DNA of 64,000 nucleotides from Callorhinus ursinus (taxonomy: Eukaryota > Chordata > Mammalia > Carnivora > Otariidae), in assembly GCF_003265705.1 (NCBI RefSeq), contig NW_020312827.1, forward strand, positions 23,168,896 to 23,232,895, written 5' to 3'. Positions within the stretch are counted from its first letter, which is position 1, and every line of letters starts with the position of its first letter. Positions 1-11,384 of the stretch are shown here, piece by piece. The position numbers and the translations under genes were made by a program. The notes under the pieces were generated by a model. That model was not told where the DNA came from. It saw only the letters and a list, made by a program, of their open reading frames with translations, and made no database searches.

Positions 1-320
1 TTGTGACAAGGTAATGAGGAAAACCTCTGGCCAACAACCAGTGAGAAACTGAGGCCCTGAATCCAACAACTTACATGGAACTAAATCCTGCCAACAGCCA
101 CATGACTGAGTTTAGAAGCAGATCTTTCCCCATTTGACTCTTAAGCTGATGACAGCCCTAGTCCACAATCTGATTACAGCCTTGTGAGAAACCCTGAGCC
201 AGAGGACCCAGCTAAGGCATGCCTGGGTTCCTAACCCACAAAATTGTGGAATAATAAATGTGGTTTCAGCTGCTAAGTTTTAGGGTAATGTGTTATATGG
301 TCACAGATAACTAATATAAA
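1..320 (+). mobile_element. MLT1-type MaLR LTR, 3' part
   Basis: The segment follows the 3' half of an ERVL-MaLR (MLT1-like) LTR. It has the 'ccaacaacca' block, the 'gagaaaccctgagccagaggacccagc' region, 'ggaataataaatgtg', then the terminal 'ctgctaagttttagggtaa ... ataactaatat'. The 5' part lies outside the window. The family is recognised from memory; the subfamily is not resolved. No internal retroviral sequence is present, so this is a solo or truncated LTR. Confidence 0.7.
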
Positions 321-1320
321 CTACTTCTGCAGAAATGGTATGTAGCAAGTAAAAGAAAGGGAGAGAGAATATACTAGGAGTGGGGCAATAAAAGGGTTTT
401 GGTCATCTGCATTTGCCTGTATTCTCTAGCATTTGGAGTATAATGTTTGAGCAAATAAGGCTTTGAGGGCTGGGAATATATCTTATTATAACTTCATCAC
501 ATAGCACAATATCTGTACCATATAAAATGCTCAAAAATATTTGCTGAATAAATAAAATGAGTGAATGACTCCCTATTTCAGTCTAAATAGCTATGACTAC
601 ATTCATGTGAATGGAAATCATCATAAGGGAGACTTTCCTGGCACCTCCATCAACCTGCAACCATGTTCCTATATAGCTTCTTTCCCCCCTTTGAATCCTG
701 AGAAGGTAGAGAAAGCCTTTTCTAGTCAGACACTCCTAGTACCATCCTGTACTTCTCTCTCAACTCATCCACTTGGGGGCCAGAGTGGGGGGGGGGGCGG
801 AGCTGGAGGTCTAAATATCCAGATTTACTAAACAGATATATTAATGGCTAACCATCCTCACTTTATTACCTAGAAGGCAGCTTCTCTTTACAAAGTATTC
901 CTTTAAATAGGAGCTCCCCTAGCACCTCCAAGTACTTGCTTCCAGATCATTAACCACTTAACAGAGAAGCTGAAAAGAAAAAGAAACTTAAAACTGTTCT
1001 TTGTTAGGAGCGACTGCCCACTGACAATCAATCAGAAGGAAGACAAAGCACCACTGAAATAGCAATGTTCATTAATGGAAAGATAGGTTTCTATTTTGGG
1101 GGGGGATGAAGCAAAACTCTAAGTTTCTGGAAAACAAAGTTTCCAGAATTCTGCTGAAAAATTGAAGGGCAACTCTACTTCTTAGACCTGCTCTGATAAA
1201 CTGGTTTCTGTGGACTGATGCTAAAAAAAAAAAAAAAAGCACTAAAGTTGGTGAATTGCTTTTAATGAATAAAGTACAACAAAAATCATGGGATGTGACT
1301 TCCAAATTTAAGTTACAACA
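321..1320. other. Unclassified non-coding stretch
   Basis: No gene or clear transposon was recognised here. It contains an 11-base G run at 787-797, a G-rich stretch near 1098-1106 and an A16 run at 1223-1238. Short frames on both strands (for example 565-831) have no recognisable domains. Confidence 0.6.
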
Positions 1321-1452
1321 ACCTCTGGTTGTTGGTCAGAGGTTTTCCTCATTACCTTGTCACAAGGACCTCTCTATAGGGCATCTCATGACATGGCAGT
1401 TTCCTTTATCTGAGAAAGCAAGTGAGAAGAGTCAGAGACTGTGAACAAGACC
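1321..1452 (-). mobile_element. MLT1-type LTR fragment, inverted
   Basis: Read on the minus strand this matches the middle of an MLT1-like LTR ('ccatgtcatgagatgccctatagagaggtcc'-type region, then 'cttgtgacaaggtaatgagg'). Its minus-strand end, 1325-1365, is nearly identical (40 of 41 bases) to the first 41 bases of the window in opposite orientation. It is truncated at both ends. Confidence 0.6.
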
Positions 1453-1685
1453 AAACGTACAAAATAAAGCATCTGAAAGACAACCAAGAGGTCAGGCATG
1501 CTATGCAGACAGCCTAAGACTGGTCCCAGTGGTCCCAACCTCCTGGTGTTTATACCATTGTATAATCTTCTACTTTTGAATGTGGGTAGAACTGGAGATT
1601 TACTTCTAATAGAATATGGCAAAGTTGATGAGATGTCACTTCTGTAATTACATTACATAAGATCGTAAATTACATCTTGTTAGCA

Positions 1686-1737
1686 GTCTCTCTTTCTCTC
1701 TCTCTCTTTTTCTCCCTCCCTCCCTCCCTCCCTCCCT
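1686..1737 (+). repeat. (CT)n/(CCCT)n polypyrimidine repeat
   Basis: A run of CT and CCCT units lies inside the LTR. MLT1-like LTRs have a native CT-rich patch here, so this is probably local expansion of that patch. Confidence 0.85.
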
Positions 1738-2040
1738 TGCTTTGATGAGCAAGCTGCTATTGTGGGGAAGCCTACATGACAAGAAACTGAGGACAGCCCC
1801 CAGCTAACAGCCCGCTAGGAACCAAGACCTTCAGTCCAACAAGACGCCAGAAATAAAATTATGCCAACAACCATGTGAGCTGGGGAGTGGGTCCTTCTCC
1901 AGTCGAGCTTCAGTTGAGACCTCAGCCCTGGCTGAGACCTTAATTGCAACCTGTCAGAGACCCTAAGCCAAGGAGCCAGTGAAGCTGTGTCCAGATTCCT
2001 GACTCTCAGAAGCTGTGAGATAAGAATGTTTTATACCTGG

Positions 2041-2237
2041 GGCACCTGGGTGGCTCAGTCGTTAAGTGTCTGCCTTCAGCTTAGGTCATGGTCCTGGGGT
2101 CCTGGGATCAAGCCCCACATAGGGCTCCCTGCTCAGCGGGAAGCCTGCTTCTCCCTCTCCCACTCCCCCTGCTTGTGTTCCCTCTCTCGCTGTGTCTCTC
2201 TCTCTGTCAAATAAATAAATAAAATCTTAAAAAAAAA
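2041..2237 (+). mobile_element. CAN-SINE (tRNA-derived), full length
   Basis: The head carries a pol III A-box-like 'tggctcagtcg' and a B-box-like 'gatcaagcc'. The CT-rich body ends in 'aaataaataaataaaatctt' plus an A tail. A perfect 19-bp target-site duplication flanks it at 2022-2040 and 2238-2256, so it inserted into the MLT1-type LTR by LINE-mediated retroposition. The family is carnivoran-specific. Confidence 0.95.
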
Positions 2238-2256
2238 AAGAATGTTTTATACCTGG

Positions 2257-2532
2257 TATGTTTGTGTTAATGTGTGAAACTGCCAAAGATAACTACTGCA
2301 CACAGTTATAATCTTCATTTGACACAAAGCTGTAACGACTTATAAACAAGTATCTGTTCTGTGTTCTATCACAAGGAACAGGGGAAGACAAGAGAGGCCT
2401 TGTTTTTCAGTTGAATTGAGATTCTTCTTTGCACCAGAAGTGTGAATATATTGTATTAGGTGTGGGAAAAATGATGAGAAAGTCTCTAAGACTTTAAGGA
2501 TGGATTTTAGAGGCCCTTATGAAAGAAAACTC
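2257..2532. other. LTR tail then unclassified sequence
   Basis: The first about 25 bases continue the interrupted LTR. The rest shows no gene or recognised repeat. Confidence 0.5.
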
Positions 2533-2640
2533 ACATTTGTTGAGCATTTGTCTGTGCCAGGCACTATGCTAGGCAACTATCTACCTTCACAAACATTACC
2601 TAATTGAATCTTCATAATACCATTATTCTAAATAGTAACA
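2533..2640 (-). mobile_element. MIR/L2-type fragment
   Basis: The segment 'tgagcatttgtctgtgccaggcactatgctaggcaa' followed by 'cctaattgaatcttcataata' reads as the antisense 3' end of an old MIR or L2 element. The copy is short and diverged. Confidence 0.6.
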
Positions 2641-2700
2641 GCAGTAGTAATAAAGGAAGGAGACAAAGGAGGAGTGGGGGCGGAAGAGAAAGAGAAATAA

Positions 2701-2943
2701 TAGGTAACATTTACTGAATATTTATTAAGAGCCTAGAACTTAAGTACCTTAAAAAATATTATCTCATTTAATCCTCTTAACTATTCAAGAAGGTAGGTTA
2801 TAATTATTATAATCCTTTATAGCACTAAAACTAAGGCACAGAGAAGCTAATAACATTGCCAAAGTTACATGACCAATAAAAGATAGAGCCATGATTTGAA
2901 CTCAGGCAGTCTGGCTCCAGAAAACCCCATATTTAATCCTTAC
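2701..2943 (-). mobile_element. MIR SINE
   Basis: This is nearly a full antisense MIR. It has 'atctcatttaatcctcttaac', the core 'actaaggcacagagaagctaa', then 'tttgaactcaggcagtctggctccag'. MIR is an ancient mammalian tRNA-derived SINE, and the divergence seen fits that age. Confidence 0.8.
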
Positions 2944-3536
2944 ATGGTTCCAAAATGCACTGAAGTTATCACTGTGATTATCTTCTCAAATGTGACATTT
3001 TTTCCAGGGGTTTTCCCATGCCTTTGCACTAAGACGGGTTGCAGCAAATTTAAGTGTTAGCACCACCACTGTATCTTGCAAAGCTTAAAGTCCTATAAGC
3101 CAAACACTCACTACCCTTACCCCAACCAGGTGTGAGAAGAAATGACCCAGACATAATATCACACATACCCGAAAGTAAAAAAAATGGCCTTGTTTTTCCA
3201 AGGTTAAAATCTTTCTGAAATATACAGAGAGACATACAGTTCCCCACTGGGATCCCACCTGCCTGGACAGTGTATCAGAAAAGAGTCCCAGAAATGTCAG
3301 ACAAGTCACTGACACGAAGACAGAAATCAAACCACAGAACAAAAGAGCCAGTCCCAGGAAGAAACTGTTTTAAATTTCCAGGCCTGCAGAAGCAGCTGGA
3401 GGACCATTTCCCTCTGCCTGTGCTCAGTTGTTCCTGCTTTGCTCTCTGTCCTTGGCTGGCTGCCCCAGTAACACTCCCACCTGGCATTGGCCTTCTGCAG
3501 ACACACTGAACACTCGTGAAGGGCAAGGATTTATGT
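2944..3536. other. Unclassified non-coding stretch
   Basis: Open frames here overlap on both strands (for example 3270-3509 plus and 3275-3577 minus) and have no recognisable domains. No repeat family was identified. Confidence 0.5.
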
Positions 3537-3610
3537 TTATTCCATGAAATGTATACTGGGTACTGTGCATGTGTCAAATAGTGTGTTATGTGCTAGGGAT
3601 GCATCTACAG
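3537..3610 (-). mobile_element. L2 3' end fragment
   Basis: The segment 'tgggtactgtgcatgtgtcaaatagtg ... tgctagggatgcat' resembles the antisense 3' end of LINE L2 ('last, tactgtgc, ctaggcactgggga'). It is weak and diverged. Confidence 0.4.
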
Positions 3611-3789
3611 CTCCCATTTCTCATGAAACTCCAACTCTCTCCTCAACATTTAACATGTGCTGGGTCCTTGATAGGTTGCTGGATGAACTGGGAAGGACTG
3701 GATTGATAGAAAAGGGAAAGGAGAGATGACTGAATGTAAACTCCAACTACTGAAACTGTTTCTCTAGGACAAAAAGAAAGGGCCTTAGA

Positions 3790-3965
3790 TCATTTCATTT
3801 TGTGATCTTCATAACAACTCTGTGATATATGTTTGATTATTGTTCTCATCCCACAGATGAGGAAACAGAGGCTCAAATAATATAATTTCCAAGGTCCTAT
3901 AGCTAAAGTAATGGTCAGGATTCAATTCCAGGCAGTTTAAGACTATAGTCCATGCATCTAATCAT
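3790..3965 (-). mobile_element. MIR SINE fragment
   Basis: The antisense MIR core is clear in 'cccacagatgaggaaacagaggctcaaa' followed by 'ggattcaattccaggcagt'. It is adjacent to an L2 3' end in the opposite direction. Confidence 0.75.
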
Positions 3966-3976
3966 GAAAGATACTG

Positions 3977-4023
3977 CCTCCCAGCATGGTACCTGGCACA
4001 GAATAGTCACTCAATAAATAGAA
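3977..4023 (+). mobile_element. L2 3' end fragment
   Basis: The segment 'ggtacctggcacagaatag' and 'cactcaataaataga' match the sense 3' end of L2. The simple repeat that follows may have grown from the 'gaatgaatg' tail of this element. Confidence 0.6.
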
Positions 4024-4030
4024 ATTAGAC

Positions 4031-4135
4031 AGATGGATGGGTGAATGGATGGATGGATGGATGGATGGATGGATGGATGGATGGATGGTTGGGCAGATAG
4101 ATGAATGGGCAGATGGGTGAATGGATGAATGGACA
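4031..4135 (+). repeat. (ATGG)n tetranucleotide repeat
   Basis: About a dozen uninterrupted ATGG units are followed by degenerate units (ggtt, gcag, gaat). The perfect core suggests it may vary in length between individuals. Confidence 0.95.
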
Positions 4136-4719
4136 CATAGATTAATGGATTTACTCTATGGATCTACAACAGGAAACAGGGTGGCAATAAAATGTGGTGT
4201 CTATTTCCAGGTTAGTGAGAACGGTAGGTGGTAACTTCTCTCTTACAAATCAATACAATTCCTCTAAGGCTGGGGCTTGTGGCTTCTTTCATTATGTAGG
4301 TGGTGGATAGGTGCAGTCTGTTAAAGGGTCATGGAAAGATGGCAAGGCAGATTTATAAGTTAAGGGGTAATGAGGCCTTAGACAATGTGATTGCATAATT
4401 GTATAACCACTAATTATGTTTGTGGCTGTGTTGGCTGGAAATAATGACAAAGGTAATGAAACCTCATGTTCAAGGGGGAAATGTATTACCTTTTCTATTG
4501 TCTTTTTCCTGGGCACCATACACTCCTGCATTTTTCCATGAAAACTGGGCACATAAGGAACTTCAGAGTGAACATTAGGTGCATCTAGATGCTACAGCAC
4601 CTTATCAGGAATGAACAACCACCCACTCGGTGCCATGACATAATAGCACACAGAAAACTGGAAGCAGAGGGCAAGAAAACGGTTTCCTGTACATGAAGAA
4701 CACAGGAGCCAAAGCAAGC
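4136..4719. other. Unclassified non-coding stretch
   Basis: No gene or recognised repeat. The minus-strand frame at 4292-4552 lacks any recognisable domain. Confidence 0.5.
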
Positions 4720-5210
4720 ATCTTAAAACCCAAGTCAACTCATGTTAGTCATCTGCTTAAGACTCTATAATGGCTACCTATGTCAACTCTGAGTAAATGA
4801 TCAAGTTCCTTCAATGGCCAAAAAGACCCTACATGCTCTGGTTCCCAGGAGGTAACTCTTCTTCCTCTTCACTTTACTCCAGACATGCTGACCTTCCCTT
4901 CCCCAAATATCTACATGGCTAACTCCTTCTTCTTCAGATCAAATAAATGTCTCCTCCTCCCATCCAGTATTCCTATCCATTTAACCTGATCTGCTTTGTC
5001 TTTTTCTATAGGGATCATCACCATATAACATATTATGAAAGTAAATTATTTGCAATGTTTATTTTTTTATTGCCTTTCTCTCCCTCTACCAGAATGTAAG
5101 CTCTACAAAAGGAAGGATAGTTTTTCTTTTTTTGTTCATTGATATATTTCAGACTCCTAAAACAGTGTCTGGCACATGGCAGACAATAAATATTTGTTGG
5201 ATAAACATAT
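4720..5210 (+). mobile_element. LINE L2, 3' region
   Basis: The order of landmarks is that of an L2 3' end. It starts with 'gactctataatggctacctatg' and 'ccctacatgctctggttccc', then 'gaatgtaagctctacaaaagg', and ends with 'agtgtctggcacatggcag ... aataaatatttgttgg'. This is the tail of ORF2 plus the 3' UTR, heavily mutated and non-functional. Confidence 0.8.
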
Positions 5211-8200
5211 GCATTTTATATTTTTGATGGAAAAGAAAAGAAAATCACCTACTTAACTATTCTTAGAGGAGTGGTCCTCTAAATTCAAAAGAAAATATTT
5301 CACATGAAAACTCCAAAATGCATGGGGAAAATATCCCAAATTGAAAAAAATATTTTAAAAATCTGTATTGTATTTGTATTAATGAAAACATGGGGAAATT
5401 TTGAAGGTTGACTTTTTTTTTTTCTCACTTTCAACTATCATCTGAGGAGGTAGGATTCCCTTTCACTAATAATGTATAATGTTGAAGAGGCTGTGATAGT
5501 TGGTGTTTTGGCATTGTGTCGCAAAACATTAAAAAAAATAACAATAAAAATTAAATATCTAAGCAATGCCTGGAGACTCAGTCCAGGTCATTGGTGGAAA
5601 TTATATCAGTTTTTCATCCTTCCATTTGCTTCCATGAGGACTCAAGCCTTTACGACTCCTATAATAGATGTGTTACCTTTGTTAAGACCATGGTATCACT
5701 AAATGAGAGTAAAACACAGAAGTGGGGAAAGTATTAGGATGGGTTGATGCAGTGGAGAGTCTACCTGTGATGGCTGATTTATAATCACATAAGTTTCTTC
5801 AGAAGAAGAGTCTGCCTGGGCTCACAGGGTGGGCTACAAGGGGCCAACAGCAATGGTGCTAGTCAGGGATCTAGGCAACTCTCATCTTCAGTAGCGGGGT
5901 GTGGGGTGGGTTGTGGGAACCTCAAAGCACTAGGTGCCTGTCTCTTCTTCTAGAAACCTCAAAACAGCAGATGTTCCATCAAGGGCTTGTTCCTATTATG
6001 TAAGGTAAGAAATCAAGAGCTCTTTCAATTATTCTCTGAGAAGACTCACCAGTGTCACTGTGGAAGCTCTAAGATTTGTAGTTTTTGTCACAGTATGGTG
6101 GAAGCACTGCTTCTTGCTCACTGAAATTATCCAAGATAATAGGTAGAAAGCATGACACGTAGTAGGTGTCCAATGTTACTTCTACTATTCTTGCAGGGAC
6201 GCACACAGTAGAAACAACTCATTGTTGCTATTGAGATCTCTATGTCTTGCTTTGGAGAGCAACAGATCATCTTTTATTTCAGCATTTAGTTCTTTTCCTC
6301 ACAAGTAAAGATTAGCCACTGTTACATACTTCACTCTCTGGGATCTAATGGTTCCTTCTGGGTGTATAGAGGTTGTCAGTTTTGCTCATTCCAGTGCACT
6401 TGGGATGAAAATTGACAAGAGAAACTATAGTGACATCTCAAGTGTGTACCAACATGCAACTTTTCTTGAACATGCCCACACACACACACATGCACACACA
6501 TACAGTGTTTGACAAAATTAAGAAGAGGAGGCTGCAGGGGATAAAAAGATAATTTTTTTCAGGGAATGTCAGGTTCCTCAGAAAGGGTGCCTGAGCTTCT
6601 AAAAAGAAGCCTGCTAAGAAAATTCTTCCATACTCTATGAACCCAATCCATCCTGCTTTTACTTCAGAGCAACTTATTTGGAACAGCTGGGTCCCCTACA
6701 AATAGGCCAGTCTGATTAAGTTAAAGAATTGCTAAAATATATCTCATCCTCAGAGGCACCTCAGGCTATTAGGTATTATTCCAGTGTGTTATTTCATTAA
6801 AGGGAAAATGATGGGGACAACAGACAACAAAAAGTCTATGTTAATTTTTAATAGCAATGCATTTGCTCTATTTGGGTGGTGATTTATTCATGCATTTCAT
6901 AATAAATACATATGGTAGCCTGGAGATATCTCTATCTGCATCTCAGGGTAGGAACCATATATTTCATTGGGTTGGCTCTAGACAGAGAAGAGAACTATAT
7001 CTAAATGATCAAGGAGTTAGCTTGTGGGGCTACAAATATTCTTTTAGTGGCTAGAACCACATAGTCTGTCACCTTCTTCCCCCATCCAACCCTTTCCTAA
7101 GATTACAGCTAAACAATCCATCTCTGAAATCCCAATTCTGATGATTCATGATGTCTTTTGTTTTTTGTTTTTGTTTTTGTTTTTTTGCCTACTCCTATAT
7201 CATTAAGTTTGAAGAAGAGAAATAAAACAAAAAAGAAAATTTCTGGAAGTCTTCTTCCAAGTCAGTATGGTCTCACTATCTTTACCCAAGTAGCCAAACA
7301 GGCTGGATATGGGTTTCTATGTGACTAGGAGTTAAGCATTTCTTCTGACCATGCTTACAACTGAATTAAAGAGAACGACTGAAAACATCGGCCAAACTAC
7401 CTGGTGACCTAAGCATATTATCTTTCACATTGCAATAGCAACATGAACATTGGTTTTAACCACTGATATCAATGATATCTCAAAAAGTACAGCTTAATGG
7501 AAAGTATCTCTGCTGTGGATGGGGACTAGGTTTCCACATTTGTGCTAAATGATTCTGACTCTCCTGGCATCAGTCTCTTCAAATTAGCCAGGACAAAGGA
7601 ACACAAATACTGAGATCCATCTCTTAGGAGAACAAACAAAAGAAAACATTATTATATTTCTACTTCCTCAGCAGGCATCTTACATATAGGAAATGACACG
7701 TCCACAGGCTGAAAGTTATTTCAGCATTTTTATTTCAATCCATGCTGACAGTATCCTTAAACTCTGGGATCACACATCTGAATCTTAAGGAGGTTTTGTT
7801 TTCATATTAACCTGCCTTGATTTTGGTTTTTGGTTTTTGTTTGTATTTATTTTGTCACCTGTTGGAATGTACTGGGATTTGGGGGTTTTGAAATATTTTT
7901 AAAAATCCATTGTCCTACAACAGTGAAAGTGATTTCACCTCTAAGTGTCAAATGTTTCCCCTCCACTATCCCTGACATAAGGCTGACTCCATTCATATCA
8001 GCAAGAGGAAGAGCCACAGCTTTCCTCTAAAGAGGGCGCTCCAAAGATGAGATTCATTTGGAATTTCTCCTAATTGCTAATCAGGTTTGTCAGAAGATGG
8101 TCTATAAAAGCTTGGAGCAAATTGCACCGCATCCCCCAGAAGAACATTGGCAAATGTGTAAAGGTCAACCATTTGAAGCAGTTTCCTGTCACTTTCTAAG

Positions 8201-8724
8201 TATCCTTTAGTTCTGAAGCGTGCTCTGAGAAGGTATTTCCCTCTAAACACTTTCTGTGTGGAATCAGAACTGGCCACGGATATATGTAAAGACAGAACCA
8301 AGGGGATCAGGGGGTGGAAACATAATTATTAAGATGAGCAAGTCCATACAAGTTTCTCAAACTAAGTTTTACATTTAACAAAGTTATGCCTATACGCACA
8401 CATATGTTGGGGTACATAATAAGATGATAGTCTTCTTCACCATTATAAATGTTGGTTATTATTATTGAGAGCTTGAATCCATGTCTTAATTGACAGATTG
8501 ATACCATGCCAGAATTTTCTTACCCACTGTCTATATTACTCAATGACATTATCCATCCAGCGCCTGTGAGTATTTATGTCTGGGAACCTCTAGCTGGAGT
8601 TGGGGTGTGTATTTGGGGGGGGATGGTAAGAATAGTGTATCTGTGTATAAAAGGCCATTAATATGTCATGTCAGGGAATTTGGACTTGATTTTTAATAAT
8701 ATTTATACTACACCAGTACTAAAA
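5211..8724. other. Long unclassified stretch with minor repeats
   Basis: No gene was supported. It holds a MIR/L2-like 3' end at about 6140-6200 ('acacgtagtaggtgtccaatg'), a short CA-rich tract at 6477-6505 and a (TTTTG)n-like tract at 7155-7188. Frames such as 5472-5702 and 7830-8030 have no recognisable domains. Confidence 0.5.
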
Positions 8725-8860
8725 CTAATATACCTAAACACAATACCTAGTATTTTTTATGTGCTTATCAACTGCTCAGAACTGTATTAAGTACTTTATA
8801 TGCACAATCTTATTTAACTTTCACACACCCCTTTGAGATAGGATGAGTTCTTCACTTTAG
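8725..8860 (-). mobile_element. MIR SINE fragment
   Basis: The sequence 'gtgcttatcaactgctcagaactgtattaagtactttatatgca ... tttgagatagga' follows the antisense 3' part of MIR. It is diverged. Confidence 0.5.
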
Positions 8861-9074
8861 GGATGTTAATATGTCTTTTCTTTTATGAAATGATGTTAAA
8901 AAAGATGGCAGTTTTTTAAATGTTTAACAAAGTCTTAGAAGTCATAAATTGGTTCCCAGTATCAAAATTCCAAAAATCTTATGGTCACTGCACTAAGAGA
9001 TCTTCCCACTGTACAGCCACCCATGTGTCCCATACTCTGCACCTTGGATAAATGGAAGGTAGAAGGAGTTTCTC

Positions 9075-9330
9075 ATTTCTTAAGCTTTTACTGGGTGATA
9101 GACCTTCTATTATGTATATCATGTGTATGATTTCATTTAATCCTAAATATAAAACAACTTTGCAGGGTTATTATTACTTATTCCCAATTCTGACTGATAA
9201 GGAAACAAGCTTAGAGAGATAAGTAACTTACCTAAGTGAACATGGCCCAAATAATAAGTGGCAGAGGTAGGATTTGAATCCAGCACCCGTGTGGTTCCAA
9301 ACATCACATCCTTTCTACAACACCCTGCTA
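9075..9330 (-). mobile_element. MIR SINE
   Basis: Antisense MIR core 'gataaggaaacaagcttagagagataagtaactta', then 'agtggcagaggtaggatttgaatcc' and a final 'catcctttctacaacaccctgc'. It is close to full length. Confidence 0.8.
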
Positions 9331-9378
9331 GTGCTAGGGCTCCCACTATATGATTTGGAGATAAGTTGGTAATTTTTT

Positions 9379-9564
9379 AAAATTTTTTATTTATTTATTT
9401 GAGAGAGAGAAAGCACAAGTGGGGGGGCAGTAGAGGGAGCAGGAGAGAGAAGCAGACCCCCTGCTGACCAGGGAGCCCAACATGGGGGCTCAATCCTAGG
9501 ATGTGGGGATCGTGATCTGAGCCAAAGGCAGATGCTTAACCGACTGAGCCACCCAGGTGCCCCA
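9379..9564 (-). mobile_element. CAN-SINE, minus strand
   Basis: The reverse-complement tail 'attttttatttatttatttgagag' begins the element and the tRNA-like head ends it ('gactgagccacccaggtgcccc'). Imperfect flanking duplications 'gtaatttttt' (9369-9378) and 'gtaattattttt' (9565-9576) are visible. It sits directly beside an L1 3' end, so it landed next to or within that element. Confidence 0.93.
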
Positions 9565-9574
9565 GTAATTATTT

Positions 9575-9955
9575 TTATTTTGATAAGTGAAATAAGTCAG
9601 TCAGAGAAAGACAAGTGTCATGATTTCACTCATGTGTGGAATTTAAGAAACAAAACAAAACAGATGAAAATAGGGGAAGGAAAAATAAAATAAGATGAAA
9701 TCAGGGAGGGAGACAAACCATAAGAGACTCTTAACTATAAGAAACAAACTGAGGGTTGCTGGAGGGGAGGTGGGTGGGATGATGGGGTACCTGGGTGATG
9801 GGCATTAAGGAGGGCTTGTGATGTAATGAGTACTGGGTGTTATATAAGACTGATGAATCACTAAACTCTACCTCTGAAACTAATAATACACTATATGTTA
9901 ATAAAATTGATTTTAAATTTTTTAAAAAACTTAAAAAAATAAAAAAAATAAAGTG
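9575..9955 (+). mobile_element. Carnivoran L1, 5'-truncated 3' end
   Basis: This starts at the end of L1 ORF2 ('aagtgaaataagtcagtcagag') and runs through the 3' UTR ('ggagacaaaccataagagac', 'acaaactgagggttgctgg'). It closes with 'ctaataatacactatatgtt' and an A-rich tail. The 5' truncation is typical of target-primed reverse transcription. The same 3' region occurs in the opposite orientation at 55103-55811. Confidence 0.88.
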
Positions 9956-10217
9956 AGGAAAGAGAAAACTTTATCAGACACATTCCCAACTGAAGATTCC
10001 ATAGACTCTACTTAGTGATTCATGGATACTATCTTTCGACAGGAGAAGGCAGTTTGCGTAGCACACACCTATGTGATGTAGAGTTTATGTGTTTGATTGG
10101 CAGTAAGGAGCTGGGCCCTCTGGAAATATGAAACTGCATTCTTAGCACAGTTACAACTCAGTCTTTGTTCCCAAAGACTCATCAAATACATAATATATAC
10201 CAGATATTGACAGTTTC
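9956..10217. other. Unclassified short stretch
   Basis: No gene or repeat recognised between the L1 tail and the TA/CA-rich simple repeat. Confidence 0.5.
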
Positions 10218-10312
10218 ATATATATATACATATATATACACACATACATACATATATATACACATATATACATACATACATACATACATACATACATACA
10301 TACATACATACA
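10218..10312 (+). repeat. (TATA)n / (CATA)n simple repeat
   Basis: A mixed TATATA/CACATA tract passes into about ten perfect ACAT units. It explains the apparent repetitive Tyr/Val/Cys minus-strand frame at 10182-10415. Confidence 0.95.
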
Positions 10313-10984
10313 GGACTAGGCTTTCCTCTCTACAATGAATGTGAGAAGACATTCTAATCCAAGGAGCTTTTGTGAGGCTTGAATGTCTGCTAATCTTCCT
10401 TTTCTTCTGCCTCATTCCGTGCCAGCTTCATTTAGAGAGGACAACAAAGAACTTACCCCCTCAACTCCCTCTGGACATCATTGGCCTGTGACCTTGGCCA
10501 CATGGTAGTGGCAGGAAGGACTTGACCAGAATCCCATCCATTTTCCCTCCCCCTCTGGGTGGTCAATGAGCTGGAAAATGAAGGACACAATGCAGGTTTA
10601 CGAGCTCATAACTAGGTCACAGCTGATCCCAATCCCCATCATCTGGCAGCTGGGGCCAGTGGACCAGCACGTGCTATCCAACCACTTTCCAGTGGTGCCC
10701 AGCTTGAAAACATCCTTTCTTCAATATAATACCCCCTCCCCAAAGCTCCTAGGAGAGCAAAAACAGCAGGCCCCAGGAGACCCAGCAATGCAACTCTTCT
10801 CTGTATTGGTCAAAAAAGTCATGGAGGGCTTTGGGAGCAACACTGTAAGAGAGGAGGCACATGCAGAAGACATCGAGGGAGAGTGAAGGAAGCCTGGGAA
10901 AGGGAGGATGCAGCAAGAGCAAAATAGTGGTCTTCTAATACTGTTGAGTGGGCTATGGACCGAAAAGCATGGCTCAGAGAGGAA
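10313..10984. other. Unclassified non-coding stretch
   Basis: The plus-strand frame 10566-10886 (106 codons) is open but has no recognised domain and no clear splice context. I call nothing here. Confidence 0.5.
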
Positions 10985-11185
10985 AAACTGCAGGCGTGTG
11001 ACCTAGGATAAGTCACCGAACTGCTCTGTGCCTCAGTTTGCTTCTATGTAAAACTGGAATAGTAACAGTACCAAACTTAGGAATAAATGTAACCTATATA
11101 GATACAACTATATACATATATACAAAGTACCTAGAATGGGCTGGGTGCAAAGTGAGCACTACATGAGTGTTAACTTATTATTATT
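10985..11185 (+). mobile_element. MIR SINE
   Basis: Sense MIR landmarks are 'tgtgacctaggataagtcac', 'ctctgtgcctcagtttgctt', 'gtaaaactggaatagtaacag' and the end 'gagtgttaacttattattatt'. A short AT-rich insertion lies in the middle. Confidence 0.8.
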
Positions 11186-11384
11186 TTAATTAGCCAAATT
11201 TGAGCTCAACACAGACTTTTTTCTAAAAATTACAAATAAATGTAGAAAAAAAAAATGACCTCCCTTAAAGGCATTGCGTAAGCTGGTAAGCATCCCATCA
11301 CTAGAGATGTTCTACAGCAGATGCTGCAGAAAAAATCCCTCTCTGGGTAGAACAACATTTAAAATGGAATAATAATATGTTTAA

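Larger units (their letters stand above)
1500..2280 (+). mobile_element. MLT1-type LTR interrupted by a CAN-SINE
   Basis: The order of recognisable LTR landmarks is 'tggtcccaacctcctggtgtttatacc', 'tagaatatggcaaagttgatg', a CT-rich stretch, 'gagcaagctgctattgtgggg', 'gccaacaaccatgtgag' and 'gaagctgtgagataagaatg'. A CAN-SINE occupies 2041-2237, and the LTR resumes after its target-site duplication. The CT-rich part (1686-1737) has expanded into a simple repeat. The 5' boundary is uncertain. Confidence 0.7.

Noticed and set aside
4031..4135. CRISPR-like array
   Set aside because: It is a tetranucleotide microsatellite with no spacers. No array of repeats with unique spacers was seen anywhere.
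10218..10312. Repetitive peptide gene on the minus strand
   Set aside because: The Tyr/Val/Cys repeats are the translation of a simple CATA/TATA array.
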